The notes: a model not told the origin generated them from the sequence alone. A DNA stretch of 64,000 bases from Ipomoea triloba (GCF_003576645.1 NC_044920.1:14453865-14517864), one strand, 5' to 3'. Shown: positions 23,545 through 34,936, numbered from the stretch's first letter. A program made the numbers and translations.

Positions 23545-25110
23545 AAATAAAAAGTGTAGAAAAAGTTGAAAAGTTTTATGGTTTGATAGTTAAATTTTAT
23601 CTATTTATATTTGTGAAGAAAAAATTTATAAAAATCTTAATATGTTAGAGTTATAAAAATTAATAAGTAGAATACCATTGGACTTTTTAAGACTCTTTAA
23701 AAATTTGAATTTTAAGTTGAATACCATCAAACTATTAAAATCATTAAAAATGAGTTATTGTTGAGCATAAATAAATAATATATAAACATAAATGTGCAGT
23801 CCAACTATTAACACATAAATGTGCAGTCCAACTATTAGCTTAGGTTTTAGTTGAGATGAAACACATGCTTCAATTTGGTATCAAAGTTATGCCAAAGGTT
23901 ATATGTTCGAATCTAGCTTCAATTATTGTCATATAGGGTCCTCCAATTATACAGTGGTTTTGATACGTATAATCCTAAAGTGACCGCCCGTGGAAGACCC
24001 CATATAGTATTAACTCCATTAAAAATCTTCAAAAATTTTAGAAAATCTTGATTGAACTTATACCTTAGTTTAATTTGGAAATAAAGATTTAAAAGGACCT
24101 TGTCATCTGAGAATTCAGTTTCAGTCCAAAAGTATTTTGGAGTATACAGAAGCAATAATGCAATATAATTAATTGAAGAAAAAACATTGCTGGCTACTCC
24201 TTGAAATTATCTATTAAAAGTTCACTTTTTTTTATTTGACAATCACTACGCCAAATATTATTCATAATTAAGTTTAAAATATACGATTTTTTAAATTTTA
24301 TTTTCATTTTTTAAAGAAATTTTATTTTTATTTGCTTACCCGTGAATTGATTAATCACATTACAAGATAATAAAAATATAAAATGTTCTAAAAAAAAGTA
24401 TTTTTAGTCCCTCAATTGTTCCTTGTTAGTGGTTTTTTGTTTTTAATTTTTTACCATTGCAATATATATTTCTAATTCTTCAAATAAATTGTAGTTTTAA
24501 CAATAGATTAACAAAACTATTAAACTATTAAATTATTAATTACTTAGTACAGGAGTATTTTAGTCTCGAATTTTTAATTGTAAAATAAAAAATTTGATTT
24601 TAACAAGTTCTGTAGTGAAAATATGGCCTATGTACCACAATTGAAGAGGACAAGTTTAGGCAAGAAGATTTCCAATTCTCTCTCTTGCGGGAAGAAATAC
24701 CAAAACTGAAAAAGTTATAAAGAATAAAGATTATAAATTTTAAAATAAACATGTATTAAGTAATAAATTTTAATAGAGTTTTATAGCTTTGTTGATCCAA
24801 GGATTAAAACTGCAACTTCTATGATTCTTTTCAAATTAGTATATGTTTTATGATTTCTCAAACTTTTTCAGTCCAAGGAAAAAGTGCCCCCACCACAAGG
24901 TTTGATCCTGTACGACAACCCATTTGAAAGGATACTATAGGTGCTATCATAATACATAGTAGTTGGTTATTGACACTTCATTTAAATAATCACAAATTAA
25001 GCAAAGAAAGTGAGCAAGTACAGGTCCTCTTCGTAATAATTTGTTATTTCTAATTTTTCATTTTTCATTTCTAATTTGTCAACAGTATTTCAATTCCCAC
25101 TGAATGAACA
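23545..25110 (+). repeat. Block B: tandem copy of block A end, promoter side of the TPS gene
   Basis: Starts where block A ends (junction about 23537-23544) and repeats A from about 10548. After removing one 265-bp insertion plus its TSD, B is about 1291 bp; A without its three insertions is 1285 bp. Shared landmarks: GAGAATTCAGTTT, TACGCCAAATATTATTCATA, CTATGTACCACA, AAAGAAAGTGAGCAAGTA. The copy ends about 170 bp before the TPS start codon, so it includes the distal promoter but not the TATA box. Confidence 0.85.
23752..24016 (+). mobile_element. 265-bp TSD-flanked insertion, SINE-like
   Basis: Flanked by CATTAAAAAT at 23742-23751 and 24017-24026, and absent from block A. Contains a B-box-like GTTCGAATC (about 23908) after an A-box-like TTGGTATCAAAGTTATG, and a direct repeat ATAAATGTGCAGTCCAACTA. 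TSD length and boxes fit a tRNA-derived SINE; a small MULE-type MITE is the alternative. Confidence 0.55.
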
Positions 25111-25175
25111 GTTTAACACTCACTAGGCTTTTTCCAGTACACAGTTATTGTAAGGCTCGAGCACGCAAAGTGTAC

Positions 25176-25183
25176 TATAAATA
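25176..25183 (+). promoter_or_regulatory. TATA box of the terpene synthase
   Basis: TATAAATA about 100 bases before the start codon, which puts transcription start near 25205-25215 and gives a leader of roughly 70 nt with no upstream ATG. The leader is pyrimidine-rich, as is common in plants. Confidence 0.7.
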
Positions 25184-25278
25184 GAGCGCAACCTCCAACA
25201 ACGTAACATACTACTTTGCTCTATATCTGTCTGTTTCTTGTTCTCGTACTACTGTACTTCTTCTCTTACCAGATAGAA

Positions 25279-28200
25279 ATGGCTGTGAATTGTGAAGTCC
25301 TATCAGCTCTTCCATTGGATGAAGTTCCTCGTCGCTCTGCCAATTTTCATCCAACCATTTGGGGAGATTACTTCCTAACTTATTCTTCACAGCCCACGGT
25401 AACTTTTAGCCTTAAAAATTAAATAATATATAGTTAAATGTCATTATCATTCTTGGTATACTAATCTCCCCCTCACTCTCTCACCTATTTCTTTCTCCCT
25501 ATTGCTGCTTCTTTCACTCCATTCTTTTTTGGGATTTATCAATTACTAGAAGTAGTTTAAATTTTCATAAGAGACTGTATATATAAGAAGTTGAGTTAAT
25601 TCACATTCAAATCTAAGATAAAGGTTATATTTTTACCTAACACTGTACACATCATTCATGGGTTATTAGATCAAGTACGTAACGTATTTATGTCAAAGTA
25701 GAGCTAAAGCGTACTAAATAGCACTGTTGCAAATTAAAAAAAAAATCGCACTTAGGCGCCGGCCGGCCTGCCGCCTAGCATTTCATCACAATCGGTGGTC
25801 TAAGCGGCCGGCCGGCTAGGCGGTTGATTATGCCACCTAGGCGTTGACTGCCTAGGCCGCATAGTCGGCCGGCTAGCTATTATTCCCTTTTTTTTTGTTT
25901 TTATTGTTTTGTTTTTCTTTAAATGAGTTATTTAATTCAAAACCATGTCATTTTGACTGAAATAATTCTAAATCATTCAAACCCTAGTTGTTTTTTAGGC
26001 TAATATTTAATGTTTTAGTATTAACTATTAAAGTATTAAATAATTTATAATGATCAATCAAGTCTTAAATTTTTTTTAAAAAAAAACAATAAAATAAAAT
26101 AAAAAATACACGGACGTCCCGGCACTAAGCACCAGCCGGGTGTATGAGGAGCACCTAGTGATTTTTTCAACCATACATGCTAAATAGTCCATCTATTTTC
26201 AGCTTGGCATTTATTGATCTCAATAATATTTTGTAAAGAAAATAATTGTTGTATACACAGGAAGTTGATACACAAGAGTGGCTAGATCATCAGCAATTGA
26301 AAGAAGAGATAAAGAACATGCTTGTGGAAGCCCCACACATTTCTTCCCAAAAATTGGAATTGATTAACAAGATCCAGCGATTAGGGGTGTGCTACCAATT
26401 TGAAAATGAGATTGAATCTTTATTGGAACACATATTCAAGGCATATGATGATGATTTCAATGATGGGAAAGATGAGAATGATCTTTTTGTTGTCTCTTTG
26501 CGTTTTCGATTGCTTCGACAAGATGGCTATCATGTATCAGCTAGTGAGTATATAGAATAGTATTAAATACTATTAACAAAATAGTTATATGCATGAAATA
26601 ATATATAGAATAAACTGGTAAGATTATATACAATCAAGTTCTAAAGTTTGAAGTAATACATTTTTAACTCTGCATTAATATTTTAACAGATGTGTTTGAA
26701 AAGTTCAAGGAGGGTAATGGAAAGTTTAAAGAATTGTTGACGAAGAATGTACAAGCAATGTTGAGCTTGTACGAAGCATCACATCTTAGAGTGCATGGGG
26801 AGCAGATTTTGGAGGAAGCACTAACATTTACCACTTCTCACCTAGAATCCATGCTAGGGCTACCACACTTGAGCAATCCTCTTAGGTCACAAGTGAGTGA
26901 AGCACTAAAGCAGCCAATTCGCAGGAGATTAACGAGGCTAGACGCACAAAAATTCATATCATCTTTTGAACCTGATGGAACACAAGATGCTTTATTGCTG
27001 AAATTTGCAAAATTGGACTTTAACTTGCTGCAGAAGCAACATCAAAGAGAGCTAGGCAGTCTTACAAGGTAAATTTTTTTAGCTATTTCAATATTCAAGC
27101 ACGCATATACTCCCTCCATCTCTCTCCCATTTAACTTGCTAGATTCTTTTCCTAATAATTATAACAAAGATTATGGTTTTTTTTTTGGGTAACAAATAGT
27201 ATTATTCATATAATTCTGTAAAATTTAATTTGTATTTTCAAATTGTTATTGTCATAATGTAGGTGGTGGAAAGGATTAGATGTCCCAAATAAACTGCCTT
27301 TTGCAAGAGATAGGTTGGTGGAATGCTACTTTTGGATTTTGGGAGCATATTTTGAACCAAAATATCATCTCGCAAGGAAATTTATTCTTAAAATTATTAC
27401 TCTGACTTCGGTTGTTGATGATATTTACGATGTTTATGGAACCCCTGATGAGCTCAAACTTTTCACACATGCAGTCCAAAGGTCCCAATTTCAATTCTTT
27501 CATCATTATATTCGTCACGAATTGCAATTTTCTTTTTCATTTTCTTTTTGTATGATAATTTTTGAAAAAGTAATGTTTATAAAAAATATATGCATATATA
27601 CTTTTGCTATTCAGATGGGATGCTAGTGCTACGAATCAATTACCAGAATATATGAGGTGTACTTACATTTATCTTCTTGATACTTATGCTGAAATGGAGA
27701 AAGAGTTAGCTGAAAAAGGTGAATCGTATCGTGTCAATTATGCAAAAATTGAGGTATGTATATTCTATCTTTTTATTTAGTTCTCAATTATGATGATATT
27801 TTTATATAATTAGGTTTACCCTTTTGATTTGACAACATTGAATCATTTTCAGGTTATTAACAAAGTTGGTTCATTATATATAAATTATACATTATATTAA
27901 CACTTTGATTTCTGATATGTTTTAAGATGACAAAATTAGTGGGAGCATATTATGATGAAGCCAAGTGGTATAGTGATAGTTGCTCTCCAACATTTGAAGA
28001 GTACATGAAGGTTGCGTTGGTAACGTCCGGTTACACGATGCTAGCAACAACTTCTTTAGTAGGCATGCAAGAAGATTTTTTAACTAAAGAAGTCTTTGAT
28101 TGGATGATTAGTGGACCATTAATTGTTCGAGCTTCAGAGATCGTTGGCAGATTAATGGATGACATAGCTGGATATGAGGTAACAATATGATCGAATTTAA

Positions 28201-28676
28201 TCGCTATTTCATGACATTTAATCTATTGGTTTTACTATTTAAAAATTGGTTTAATTTGTTATTCAAAAAAAAATGGTTTGTTGATAATTACTTGAATATA
28301 GTGACATCTATTATATATCAATATTCTTTACTTGTTATATTCCTAATTGGAAAATTACTCACACCCAATTGTACCATTTATATAGTTTGAACAACAAAGA
28401 GGACACTTAGAATCATCTGTGCAAATCTTTATGAAAGAATATGGAAAATCAAAAGAAGAGACCACGGCAGAGTTGCAAGAACAAGTCATCAATGCCTGGA
28501 AAGACATTAATCAAGAATGTCTTAAACCTACTGTTTTCCCTATGGCTATACTTACTCGAATTCTCAACCTTACACGAGTTGTAGATTTACTATACCATGA
28601 TGGAGATTGGTATACACATTCCAAAACCAAACTGAAGCAGATCATTACCTCTACAATGGTTAATCCGATCCCGTGA
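25279..28676 (+). CDS. Sesquiterpene synthase (TPS-a class), seven exons
   Basis: Exons 25279-25398, 26261-26543, 26690-27068, 27263-27481, 27615-27753, 27927-28178 and 28386-28676 (120, 283, 379, 219, 139, 252, 291 nt) join in frame to 560 residues plus TGA, the usual size and exon pattern of angiosperm TPS-a genes. The start is ATG in a GAAATGGC context with no plastid transit peptide, so the enzyme is expected in the cytosol, acting on farnesyl diphosphate. Motifs: RRx8W at 18-28; the RDR motif at 276-278; DDIYD at 313-317, which binds Mg2+; and DDIAGYEFE at 458-466 as the NSE/DTE metal site. FTTSHLES and LKFAKLDFN are conserved alpha-helical blocks. No stop or shift is seen. The product (for example a germacrene or caryophyllene) cannot be told from sequence. 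Oddity: intron 4 opens GTCCCA, a weak donor. Intron 1 (862 bp) holds a GC-rich palindromic repeat. Confidence 0.93.
25730..26172. repeat. GC-rich palindromic repeat in TPS intron 1
   Basis: Two GGCCGGCC cores (about 25760 and 25806) within repeated CGCCTAG / CTAGGCG words, then an AT-rich middle and an end with GCACCAGCCGGG and AGGAGCACCTAGTG. The ends are loosely inverted (AAAAAATCGCACTTAGGCG against AAAAAATCACTAGGTGC). Looks like a MITE with clustered CpG; boundaries approximate. Confidence 0.55.
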
Positions 28677-28960
28677 ATATAAAAAATGGAAAAATTAAAC
28701 TTATACTGAGTATGATGGTTTCATTTTGATGCTTTTAGTTTTATGTTCTAGTTCGAATAAAGAGTGACATGCAAAAAAGAAAAAAAAAAAAGAAAAAAAA
28801 AGAGTGACATGCAATGTGTTTTTTTTTCCACTATCCATGTTGTTTTCTTTATGTTGTGATTCACAATAAAGAGTGACATGTAATCCTTTCTTAGTTTCTT
28901 TCTTTTTAATTTTAATTTATGTTTGGATTTAGAATAAAGAGTGTCGTGTAAATGTATAAT
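28677..28960 (+). terminator. TPS 3' region with three repeated poly(A) signals
   Basis: Three imperfect tandem copies (about 28738-28772, 28847-28884, 28917-28952), each with TTTATGTT, a short variable stretch, then AATAAAGAGTG. A fourth partial copy (AGAGTGACATGC at 28801) follows an A-rich run at 28772-28802. Any AATAAA could direct polyadenylation, so alternative 3' ends are likely. Confidence 0.7.
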
Positions 28961-29836
28961 ATAATGTCTTTGTGAGTTGCTTTGTCTTCCTAAGAATAAT
29001 GTATGTTTGATTGATGCATCAATTTATATTGGCAAGAAATTAAAATTATTTGATACACTAATAACATATGAGTGCTATTGGTTGTAGCACACAATATGAC
29101 AACACACAAATCCACAAAGTGTTTCACGATATCCAACTACAAGGAAGTAGCTAGGCATATAATCAAGCATGATGTACAATTTTATAATGGTCTGACAAGT
29201 ACTATACACAAATTAAATCGTATAGTAACACAATGTGCAAAAGTAAGAGTCAATCCCACATACAATTTATACCATGCAAATGAATTAATGACACAAACTA
29301 GTCTAGATAAAGATCAACTCTATTGCAATATAATTGTTCGTAAGGACAGTCCAAATGGTAAGAGTGTTCTACCTACCGCCAAGAGGTTGGAGGTTCGATC
29401 CTCAAACCCTTTCAAAAAAAAATCTAGGAACATGAAAATACACATTACTAACTTTGAACTAAATGCTTTAAAAAAAAAAAAAAAAAACTTTGCACTAAAT
29501 CTCAACATTGCTAAATAATTAAGGGCTATTTACTATATGACTACTCTGTATGGCATCTAGAGCTAATAATATATTTTAATTGTAGAGCTATTGAGCACCA
29601 AATGAGCAATTTAACATGACAGTAAAAATAACTAATTTTTTTTATCCTACCGAGCTTGAAATTATAAGGCAAGATATCCCTCAAATAATAAACTAATTTA
29701 TGCTAGAGCTTGGAATTAAAAGGCATGATATCCCTCAAATAGACTAATTTATGCTAGAATTGGCTGAGTTCAACATAACTAGTAGTCAAGGATGAGTTCA
29801 TTGTTTGGTTTTCTCATGTAATATATATATTATATA
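28961..29836. other. Noncoding 3' flank
   Basis: No supported gene. A 148-codon open frame (29072-29518) has low-complexity lysine runs and no family resemblance. Within it GGAGGTTCGATCC (about 29388) looks like a tRNA B box, 40-odd bases after GGTAAGAGTGTTC, so it may be a worn SINE. Two copies of GGCA(A/T)GATATCCCTCAAATA lie at about 29671 and 29722. Confidence 0.5.
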
Positions 29837-30137
29837 CACTAGTACAAAATGAATCATTTGGATGCGTCTTTACTGTAAGACACGTATGGCACCAGACACA
29901 AAAAAATTAAACTACCACGTCTAATCTCAAATTGAAAAATAGGTGTCCTCACTTGAAGATTAAATATGCCAGTTGTGTTTAACAGAAACTTAAAAATAAC
30001 AATAAGCGTCTTTACCTCAAAGGTATCGTGTACATCGTAATCACTCTTCAATAGAAAATTCCACTACCCAAACAACATTTATGTGGTTCAAATCATTCAA
30101 CACAAAATATAATAAAATTGCTTAACACTAATACAAC

Positions 30138-30138
<1 letters not shown>

Positions 30139-30186
<48 letters not shown>
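30139..30186. repeat. (TA)n microsatellite
   Basis: About 23 TA units, simple repeat. Confidence 0.95.
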
Positions 30187-30187
<1 letters not shown>

Positions 30188-30630
30188 CCAACATAATTTT
30201 CTGACACAATATAATAATCCAACATTAATCTATCATAATATATATACGATGTAATTCCATCTAAAACACATAATAAACATTTATATGCCCTCATTCATAA
30301 AATATTTTATTCATAACTTCCGTATCTCATATATTTCATCCTTAGAATACGCATTTGTGTTTTGATATGCCTACAAAATTTTGAATAATTAAAAGAACAA
30401 TGAGTATATATACTATACAATATTATAATAATTAAAAATATTTAAATTGTATCACTTTGTACTCAACTCATCCAAGAAATTGTAGTCCTTAAATTTTGTG
30501 CACATATCCTATATGAACCTCGTAACGTAATATCCACATTAAACACTACCGGGTTGTTAAGGACACTAAAAGAAAGACACGTACGTATGTATATATTTAT
30601 GTATTAGTTAATTAAAATATAACTAAGTAG
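30187..30630. other. Noncoding, AT-rich
   Basis: No gene, repeat family or regulatory feature recognised. Confidence 0.5.
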
Positions 30631-30634
30631 TGTT

Positions 30635-31025
30635 ACCGGAGAGCGTAGATCTACGTCGTCATTGTCGGAGTCGCGACCTTAAGCTACGCTGGAGTTGCTG
30701 CTCCGTTGCCGGAGCTGCTACTAGTACACTGTGAGCTACTACTAGTACACTGTGAGCTAAGAAAATGACGGCGAATGGAAGGGATGAAGGAGGAAGACGA
30801 TGTACTATACGAAGGAACCAAGAAGGAAGATGAAGAAGCAAAGATAGCAGTGAAGAGGTTAACGATGAAGAAGCAAAGATGGCATGAAGCTAAGGAAGAT
30901 GAAGAAATGAATCTGAAGCTAAGAGTGAAGAAGCAAAATAATCTAGGACCAAATAAGGATGTTTTAATAAAAAAGGATTAAAAGTGGATTACCACCTATA
31001 AAAGGACAAAAAATGGAATTAACTC
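30635..31025. mobile_element. MULE right end with charged open frame, left end missing
   Basis: Ends at 31025 in GGACAAAAAATGGAATTAACTC, which on the other strand starts GAGTTAATTCCATTTTTTGT, the terminal sequence of the MULE family at 14891. GC-richer and purine-rich upstream (a frame with many Glu/Lys at 30775-30981; a 21-bp direct repeat around CTACTAGTACACTGTGAGC at about 30716 and 30737). I find no matching left end, so it is probably a truncated Pack-MULE-type copy. Confidence 0.45.
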
Positions 31026-31207
31026 TTAATTTAAGTGTTATCTACTTAGACATGATTTTACACTTATTCATCACTTAACAAATAAATCTAAAAACAACTA
31101 CTCAAATATTGAAATATATTATAACATACATAATTGTAAAAACCTAAAAAGTTTACAAATCATTAAAAATAACTCAAATTAGTCCATCACACCATATTCC
31201 ATAGAGT

Positions 31208-31448
31208 CCATACTACAATACTACAATCATTATTGCATGGACCATGGTCCACACAGTTGTATGGACCAAAAATAAAAAGTACATTATTTTTGTACTGTAG
31301 GTATATTATTTTAAGGTACATTATTTTTGTACTGAAGGTACATTATTTGATATATACTATCAAATAATGTACCTACAGTACAAAAATAATGTACTCTTTA
31401 TTTTTGGTCCACACAGCTGTGTGGACCATGGTCCATGCAATAATTTGT
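31208..31448. mobile_element. Foldback MITE, about 240 bp
   Basis: Nearly perfect hairpin: TTATTGCATGGACCATGGTC at the left is matched on the other strand by TTATTGCATGGACCATGGTC at the right, then CCACACAG, AAAAATAAA and TTTTTGTACTGTAGGTA on both arms. The centre is TGATATATACTATCA. A looser relative is at 62215-62480. Confidence 0.85.
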
Positions 31449-31584
31449 CACAATACTACATAAGATCATAAACCATTAAACTAAACATTCAAAGCTCAAA
31501 CGTACTCCACAAGACATAACTAATTAACTACATAAATTCATAAGTCTATCACATCATTCAAACATTCCAACATTCACATCCCCC

Positions 31585-32289
31585 NNNNNNNNNNNNNNNN
31601 NNNNNNNNNNNNNNNNNNNNNNNNNNNNNNNNNNNNNNNNNNNNNNNNNNNNNNNNNNNNNNNNNNNNNNNNNNNNNNNNNNNNNNNNNNNNNNNNNNNN
31701 NNNNNNNNNNNNNNNNNNNNNNNNNNNNNNNNNNNNNNNNNNNNNNNNNNNNNNNNNNNNNNNNNNNNNNNNNNNNNNNNNNNNNNNNNNNNNNNNNNNN
31801 NNNNNNNNNNNNNNNNNNNNNNNNNNNNNNNNNNNNNNNNNNNNNNNNNNNNNNNNNNNNNNNNNNNNNNNNNNNNNNNNNNNNNNNNNNNNNNNNNNNN
31901 NNNNNNNNNNNNNNNNNNNNNNNNNNNNNNNNNNNNNNNNNNNNNNNNNNNNNNNNNNNNNNNNNNNNNNNNNNNNNNNNNNNNNNNNNNNNNNNNNNNN
32001 NNNNNNNNNNNNNNNNNNNNNNNNNNNNNNNNNNNNNNNNNNNNNNNNNNNNNNNNNNNNNNNNNNNNNNNNNNNNNNNNNNNNNNNNNNNNNNNNNNNN
32101 NNNNNNNNNNNNNNNNNNNNNNNNNNNNNNNNNNNNNNNNNNNNNNNNNNNNNNNNNNNNNNNNNNNNNNNNNNNNNNNNNNNNNNNNNNNNNNNNNNNN
32201 NNNNNNNNNNNNNNNNNNNNNNNNNNNNNNNNNNNNNNNNNNNNNNNNNNNNNNNNNNNNNNNNNNNNNNNNNNNNNNNNNNNNNNNNN
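31585..32289. other. Assembly gap (705 N) flanked by C runs
   Basis: Preceded by CCCC and followed by about 22 C, so a G/C homopolymer or related structure may have stopped the assembly. The remainder of the hAT element's 3' side is probably inside. Confidence 0.98.
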
Positions 32290-32309
32290 CCCCCCCCCCC
32301 CCCCCCCCC

Positions 32310-32849
32310 CCCTCTTCATTTCCATCATTGTCATCAATAAGATTAACAATATTTGAATCTTCACAATACAAATTTGATGTTGAACTTAAACTTTCTTCAG
32401 TATCTACCAAAAAAAAAAAAAAATCAACACAAAAGATGTTTAAAAATTAAATACCAATACACTATAGTATCAACTAAAATATAATCCAATTTTCATTATT
32501 TTGTAAATAAACTTGGTAACTTACTAATAGCATAATCATGCAACCAATTTCTAGTGCAAATAAGAGCTTTCAATTTTTTAGGCAAAGTAGAACTCATATA
32601 CTTGGTGAGTACACGAGCACCAAAAAAGAATGCCGACTCCGATGCAATAGTGGTAATTGGGATAGCCAAAATATCTCGTGCCATCAATGCAAGTGCATGA
32701 TATCTATGCATACGTTCTTTCCAATAATAAAAAATATTCAAATCTTCATAGTATGCATATTCAAGTTTTGGCTCCTCCAAATAAATATCTAATTCAGACT
32801 TTCCAATAGTCTTAACACTTCGACTATCATACTTTTTAATTGCATACAT
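32310..32849 (-). pseudogene. hAT transposase C-terminal (dimerisation) domain
   Basis: Minus-strand frame 32849-32496 matches the hAT C-terminal dimerisation domain: ELDIYLEEPKLEY, FYYWKERMHRYHALALMARD, ILAIPITTIASESAFFFGAR, PKKLKALICTRNWL. A short acidic frame at 32410-32310 (ESLSSTSNLYCEDSN, DDNDGNEE) could be the last exon. The catalytic core and N-terminus are not attached, so this is a fragment. A BED-like N-terminal fragment of the same sense lies at 34937-35131. Confidence 0.85.
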
Positions 32850-32880
32850 TACTTAGAAATTCAAATTTAAAAAATTAAAC

Positions 32881-33060
32881 ATGTTAAGATTTGGACTTTG
32901 TGGTCAAGTAGCATGTAGTGACTATTCCAAATGGGAGTTCATGAGATCAAACCTTAGTGGAGGTGATATTGACTCGTGTTTCAACAGGTTGAGAATGTAT
33001 AGATGAACACTCGTGTTTCAACAGGTTGAGAATGTATATCAAGACATCTTCATTTCTTTC
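32881..33060 (+). mobile_element. tRNA-derived SINE-like element, plus strand
   Basis: GTGGTCAAGTAGCATGTAG (A-box-like), AGATCAAACC (B-box-like), then GGAGGTGATATTGACTC and CAACAGGTTGAGAATG. Same family as 8612-8768 on the other strand. The last part, CTCGTGTTTCAACAGGTTGA, is repeated in tandem. Confidence 0.6.
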
Positions 33061-33187
33061 AAAATACTTTCAATCTTCCAAACTTGCATAAAATATATAT
33101 TTCAGGTAGGATAGGAAGAACCGGAAAATCAATTGAAGATAATCAAATGCCCTTTTGTACTTAATAGAACTATCCAACATTAAATAT

Positions 33188-33540
33188 GTGGAGAAGAAAC
33201 GCATACTCACTAGGCAATGGAAGACATATCTCCACCACCATGTGGAAAACGAAGCCAGTGGCAGACTCGTATACCCAACACCGTGTGGAAGAAACGCATA
33301 CTCACTAGGCAACGGAAGATATATATCCACCAACGTGTGGAAAACCTATACCCATTAGCCAGTGGCAGACTCGTATACCCACCACCATGTGGAAGAAACG
33401 CATACTCGCTAGGCAATGAAAGACATATATCCACCACCGTGTGGAAAACCTATACCCACTAGCCAGTGGCAGACTTGTATACCCACCACAGTGTGAAAAA
33501 AATGCACACTCACTAGGCAGTGGAAGACTCACACTGGAGA
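33188..33540 (+). repeat. Tandem repeat, about 100-bp unit, four copies
   Basis: Units begin with GGAAGAAACGCATACTC at about 33190, 33285, 33392 and (mutated) 33494. Each holds CACTAGGCAATGGAAGACAT, CACCACCATGTGGAA and AGCCAGTGGCAGACTCGTAT. Units differ in length and sequence, so the array is not new. Overlapping frames on both strands are repeat artefacts. Confidence 0.85.
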
Positions 33541-33827
33541 CATAAGGGAGGCCCACTCGGAGCGCAGTGGTTAGCTTAAGTCACCCCTCGCAACGAGGTA
33601 CTCCTTGTAACGAGGCCGGCTGACAATTTTTTTTCTTAAAGCCTTTTCGTATCTTATGTACATTCTTGATATTTACGTAATCTTATAATGATTTCTTTAA
33701 ATATTGTTCTATGTGCGTGTATACTTATTGTTGTAGTTATGTGAAATTGTTATATTTGTTCATCATCCTCTTTTATTATTCATGTTGTATTTGTATGAAA
33801 CTGTTATATTTGTTCATCCTCCTCTTT

Positions 33828-33833
33828 TATTAC

Positions 33834-33903
<70 letters not shown>
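33828..33903. repeat. (ATT)n microsatellite
   Basis: About 24 ATT units. Flanked by two copies of a sequence around TGTTATATTTGTTCATC (about 33748 and 33801). Confidence 0.95.
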
Positions 33904-33983
33904 GTATTTGTGTGAAATTGTTGTATTTGCATAATGCTATGTGGTCGGTCGTAGGAAAAATCTTATAGGCAGGTCAATACAAC

Positions 33984-34883
33984 TGAAGACAATCATCAGC
34001 AAAGGATTAAGTATATTTTCCAAAGACTTTGTATCCACGAAATTTCAAGAAAGTGGGGGACTAGATAATGAATAATACACTAGGCTTAGGCCACATGGAT
34101 CGGCCCAAGAGAGCAACTATACTTTACAGAGACTTCCTATCCACGAAATCTCAAGAAAGTGGGAGACTAGATGATGGATAATACACTAGGCTTTGGCCAC
34201 ATGGATCGGCCCAAGAGAGCAACTATACTTTCCAGGGATTTCCTATCCACGAAATCTCAAGAAAGTGGGGGATTAGATGATGGATAATATACTAGGTCTG
34301 GGCCACATGGATCGGTCCAAGAGAGCAATTGGATCAAGAAAACCCAAGAAGGAGACCCAACACAGAGCTACCGAAGAGTTCGATAAGGATTGGACTTAGC
34401 ACTGATAATATTAGCAAGATTAGGGTTTATTAGTTACTCCCTCCGTCCCATTTTATGTGTCTGGTTCGGTTAATGAGGCTTGACTAAAGTTATTTTTAAC
34501 CTAATTTTTCATAATATTAAGTTTATTATTAGTATACAAAATTTATATATTTAGAGACTACACTAAAAGTACTATTAAACACAAAAAATTAAATTTAAAA
34601 ATAAGTAAAAAATACTAAAGAAAATAAACAAAGAAGAAAGAGTTGATTTGACCAATGAATAGTAAGTAGGACATATAAAATGGGATAGAGGTAATATAAT
34701 GTAACAGGGACTTCTAATATCAGACAGTCTAGGATTCTTATTCCTTGTCGGGCTCTAGGCCCAAAATATGTATAAATAGACCATCCCAACACGTAGGAGA
34801 GGAGGCAATTCTGAGCAATACAATACATATATTCTCTCCTTATATTTTTCCTACATATTTCCTATATTCTCGTTATTCTAACA
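33984..34883 (+). mobile_element. LTR-like segment with 106-bp triplication
   Basis: Begins TGAAGACAATCATCAG and ends TATTCTAACA. Contains a TATA box TATAAATA (34771-34778) then a leader rich in ATACAATAC and TCTCTCC, the layout of an LTR. Near the 5' side a 106-bp unit is present three times (TATCCACGAAAT at 34032, 34138, 34244). A Stowaway MITE is inserted at 34437-34691. No internal retroelement coding follows and I could not find a clear TSD, so solo-LTR status is tentative. Confidence 0.45.
34437..34691. mobile_element. Stowaway-like MITE 2
   Basis: CTCCCTCCGTCCCATTTTAT at the left; the right end, from the other strand, is ACCTCTATCCCATTTTATAT. Flanked by TA (34435-34436, 34692-34693). 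Confidence 0.85.
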
Positions 34884-34936
34884 GGTAGTGTTGGTCTGCC
34901 TTTGACTACCCCAAAAGTCATAAAACCAACAAATAG

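Noticed and set aside
25216..25422. Earlier, longer start for the TPS protein
   Set aside because: The upstream frame has no ATG; the ATG at 25279 fits the TATA box distance and the family N-terminus.
29072..29518. 148-codon frame downstream of the TPS gene
   Set aside because: No domain, lysine-rich low complexity, no splice context, and it overlaps a possible worn SINE.
31558..32410. 268-278-codon minus-strand frames across the gap
   Set aside because: Nearly all residues are undefined because of N, and the glycine run is the poly-C edge. Only the short acidic end near 32310-32410 may be real hAT sequence.
33560..33620. tRNA-like A box (AGCGCAGTGGTTAGC)
   Set aside because: No matching B box or acceptor-stem pairing found; probably repeat-derived.
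33711..33968. 85-codon frame with a tyrosine run
   Set aside because: Translation of the (ATT)n microsatellite and its flanks.
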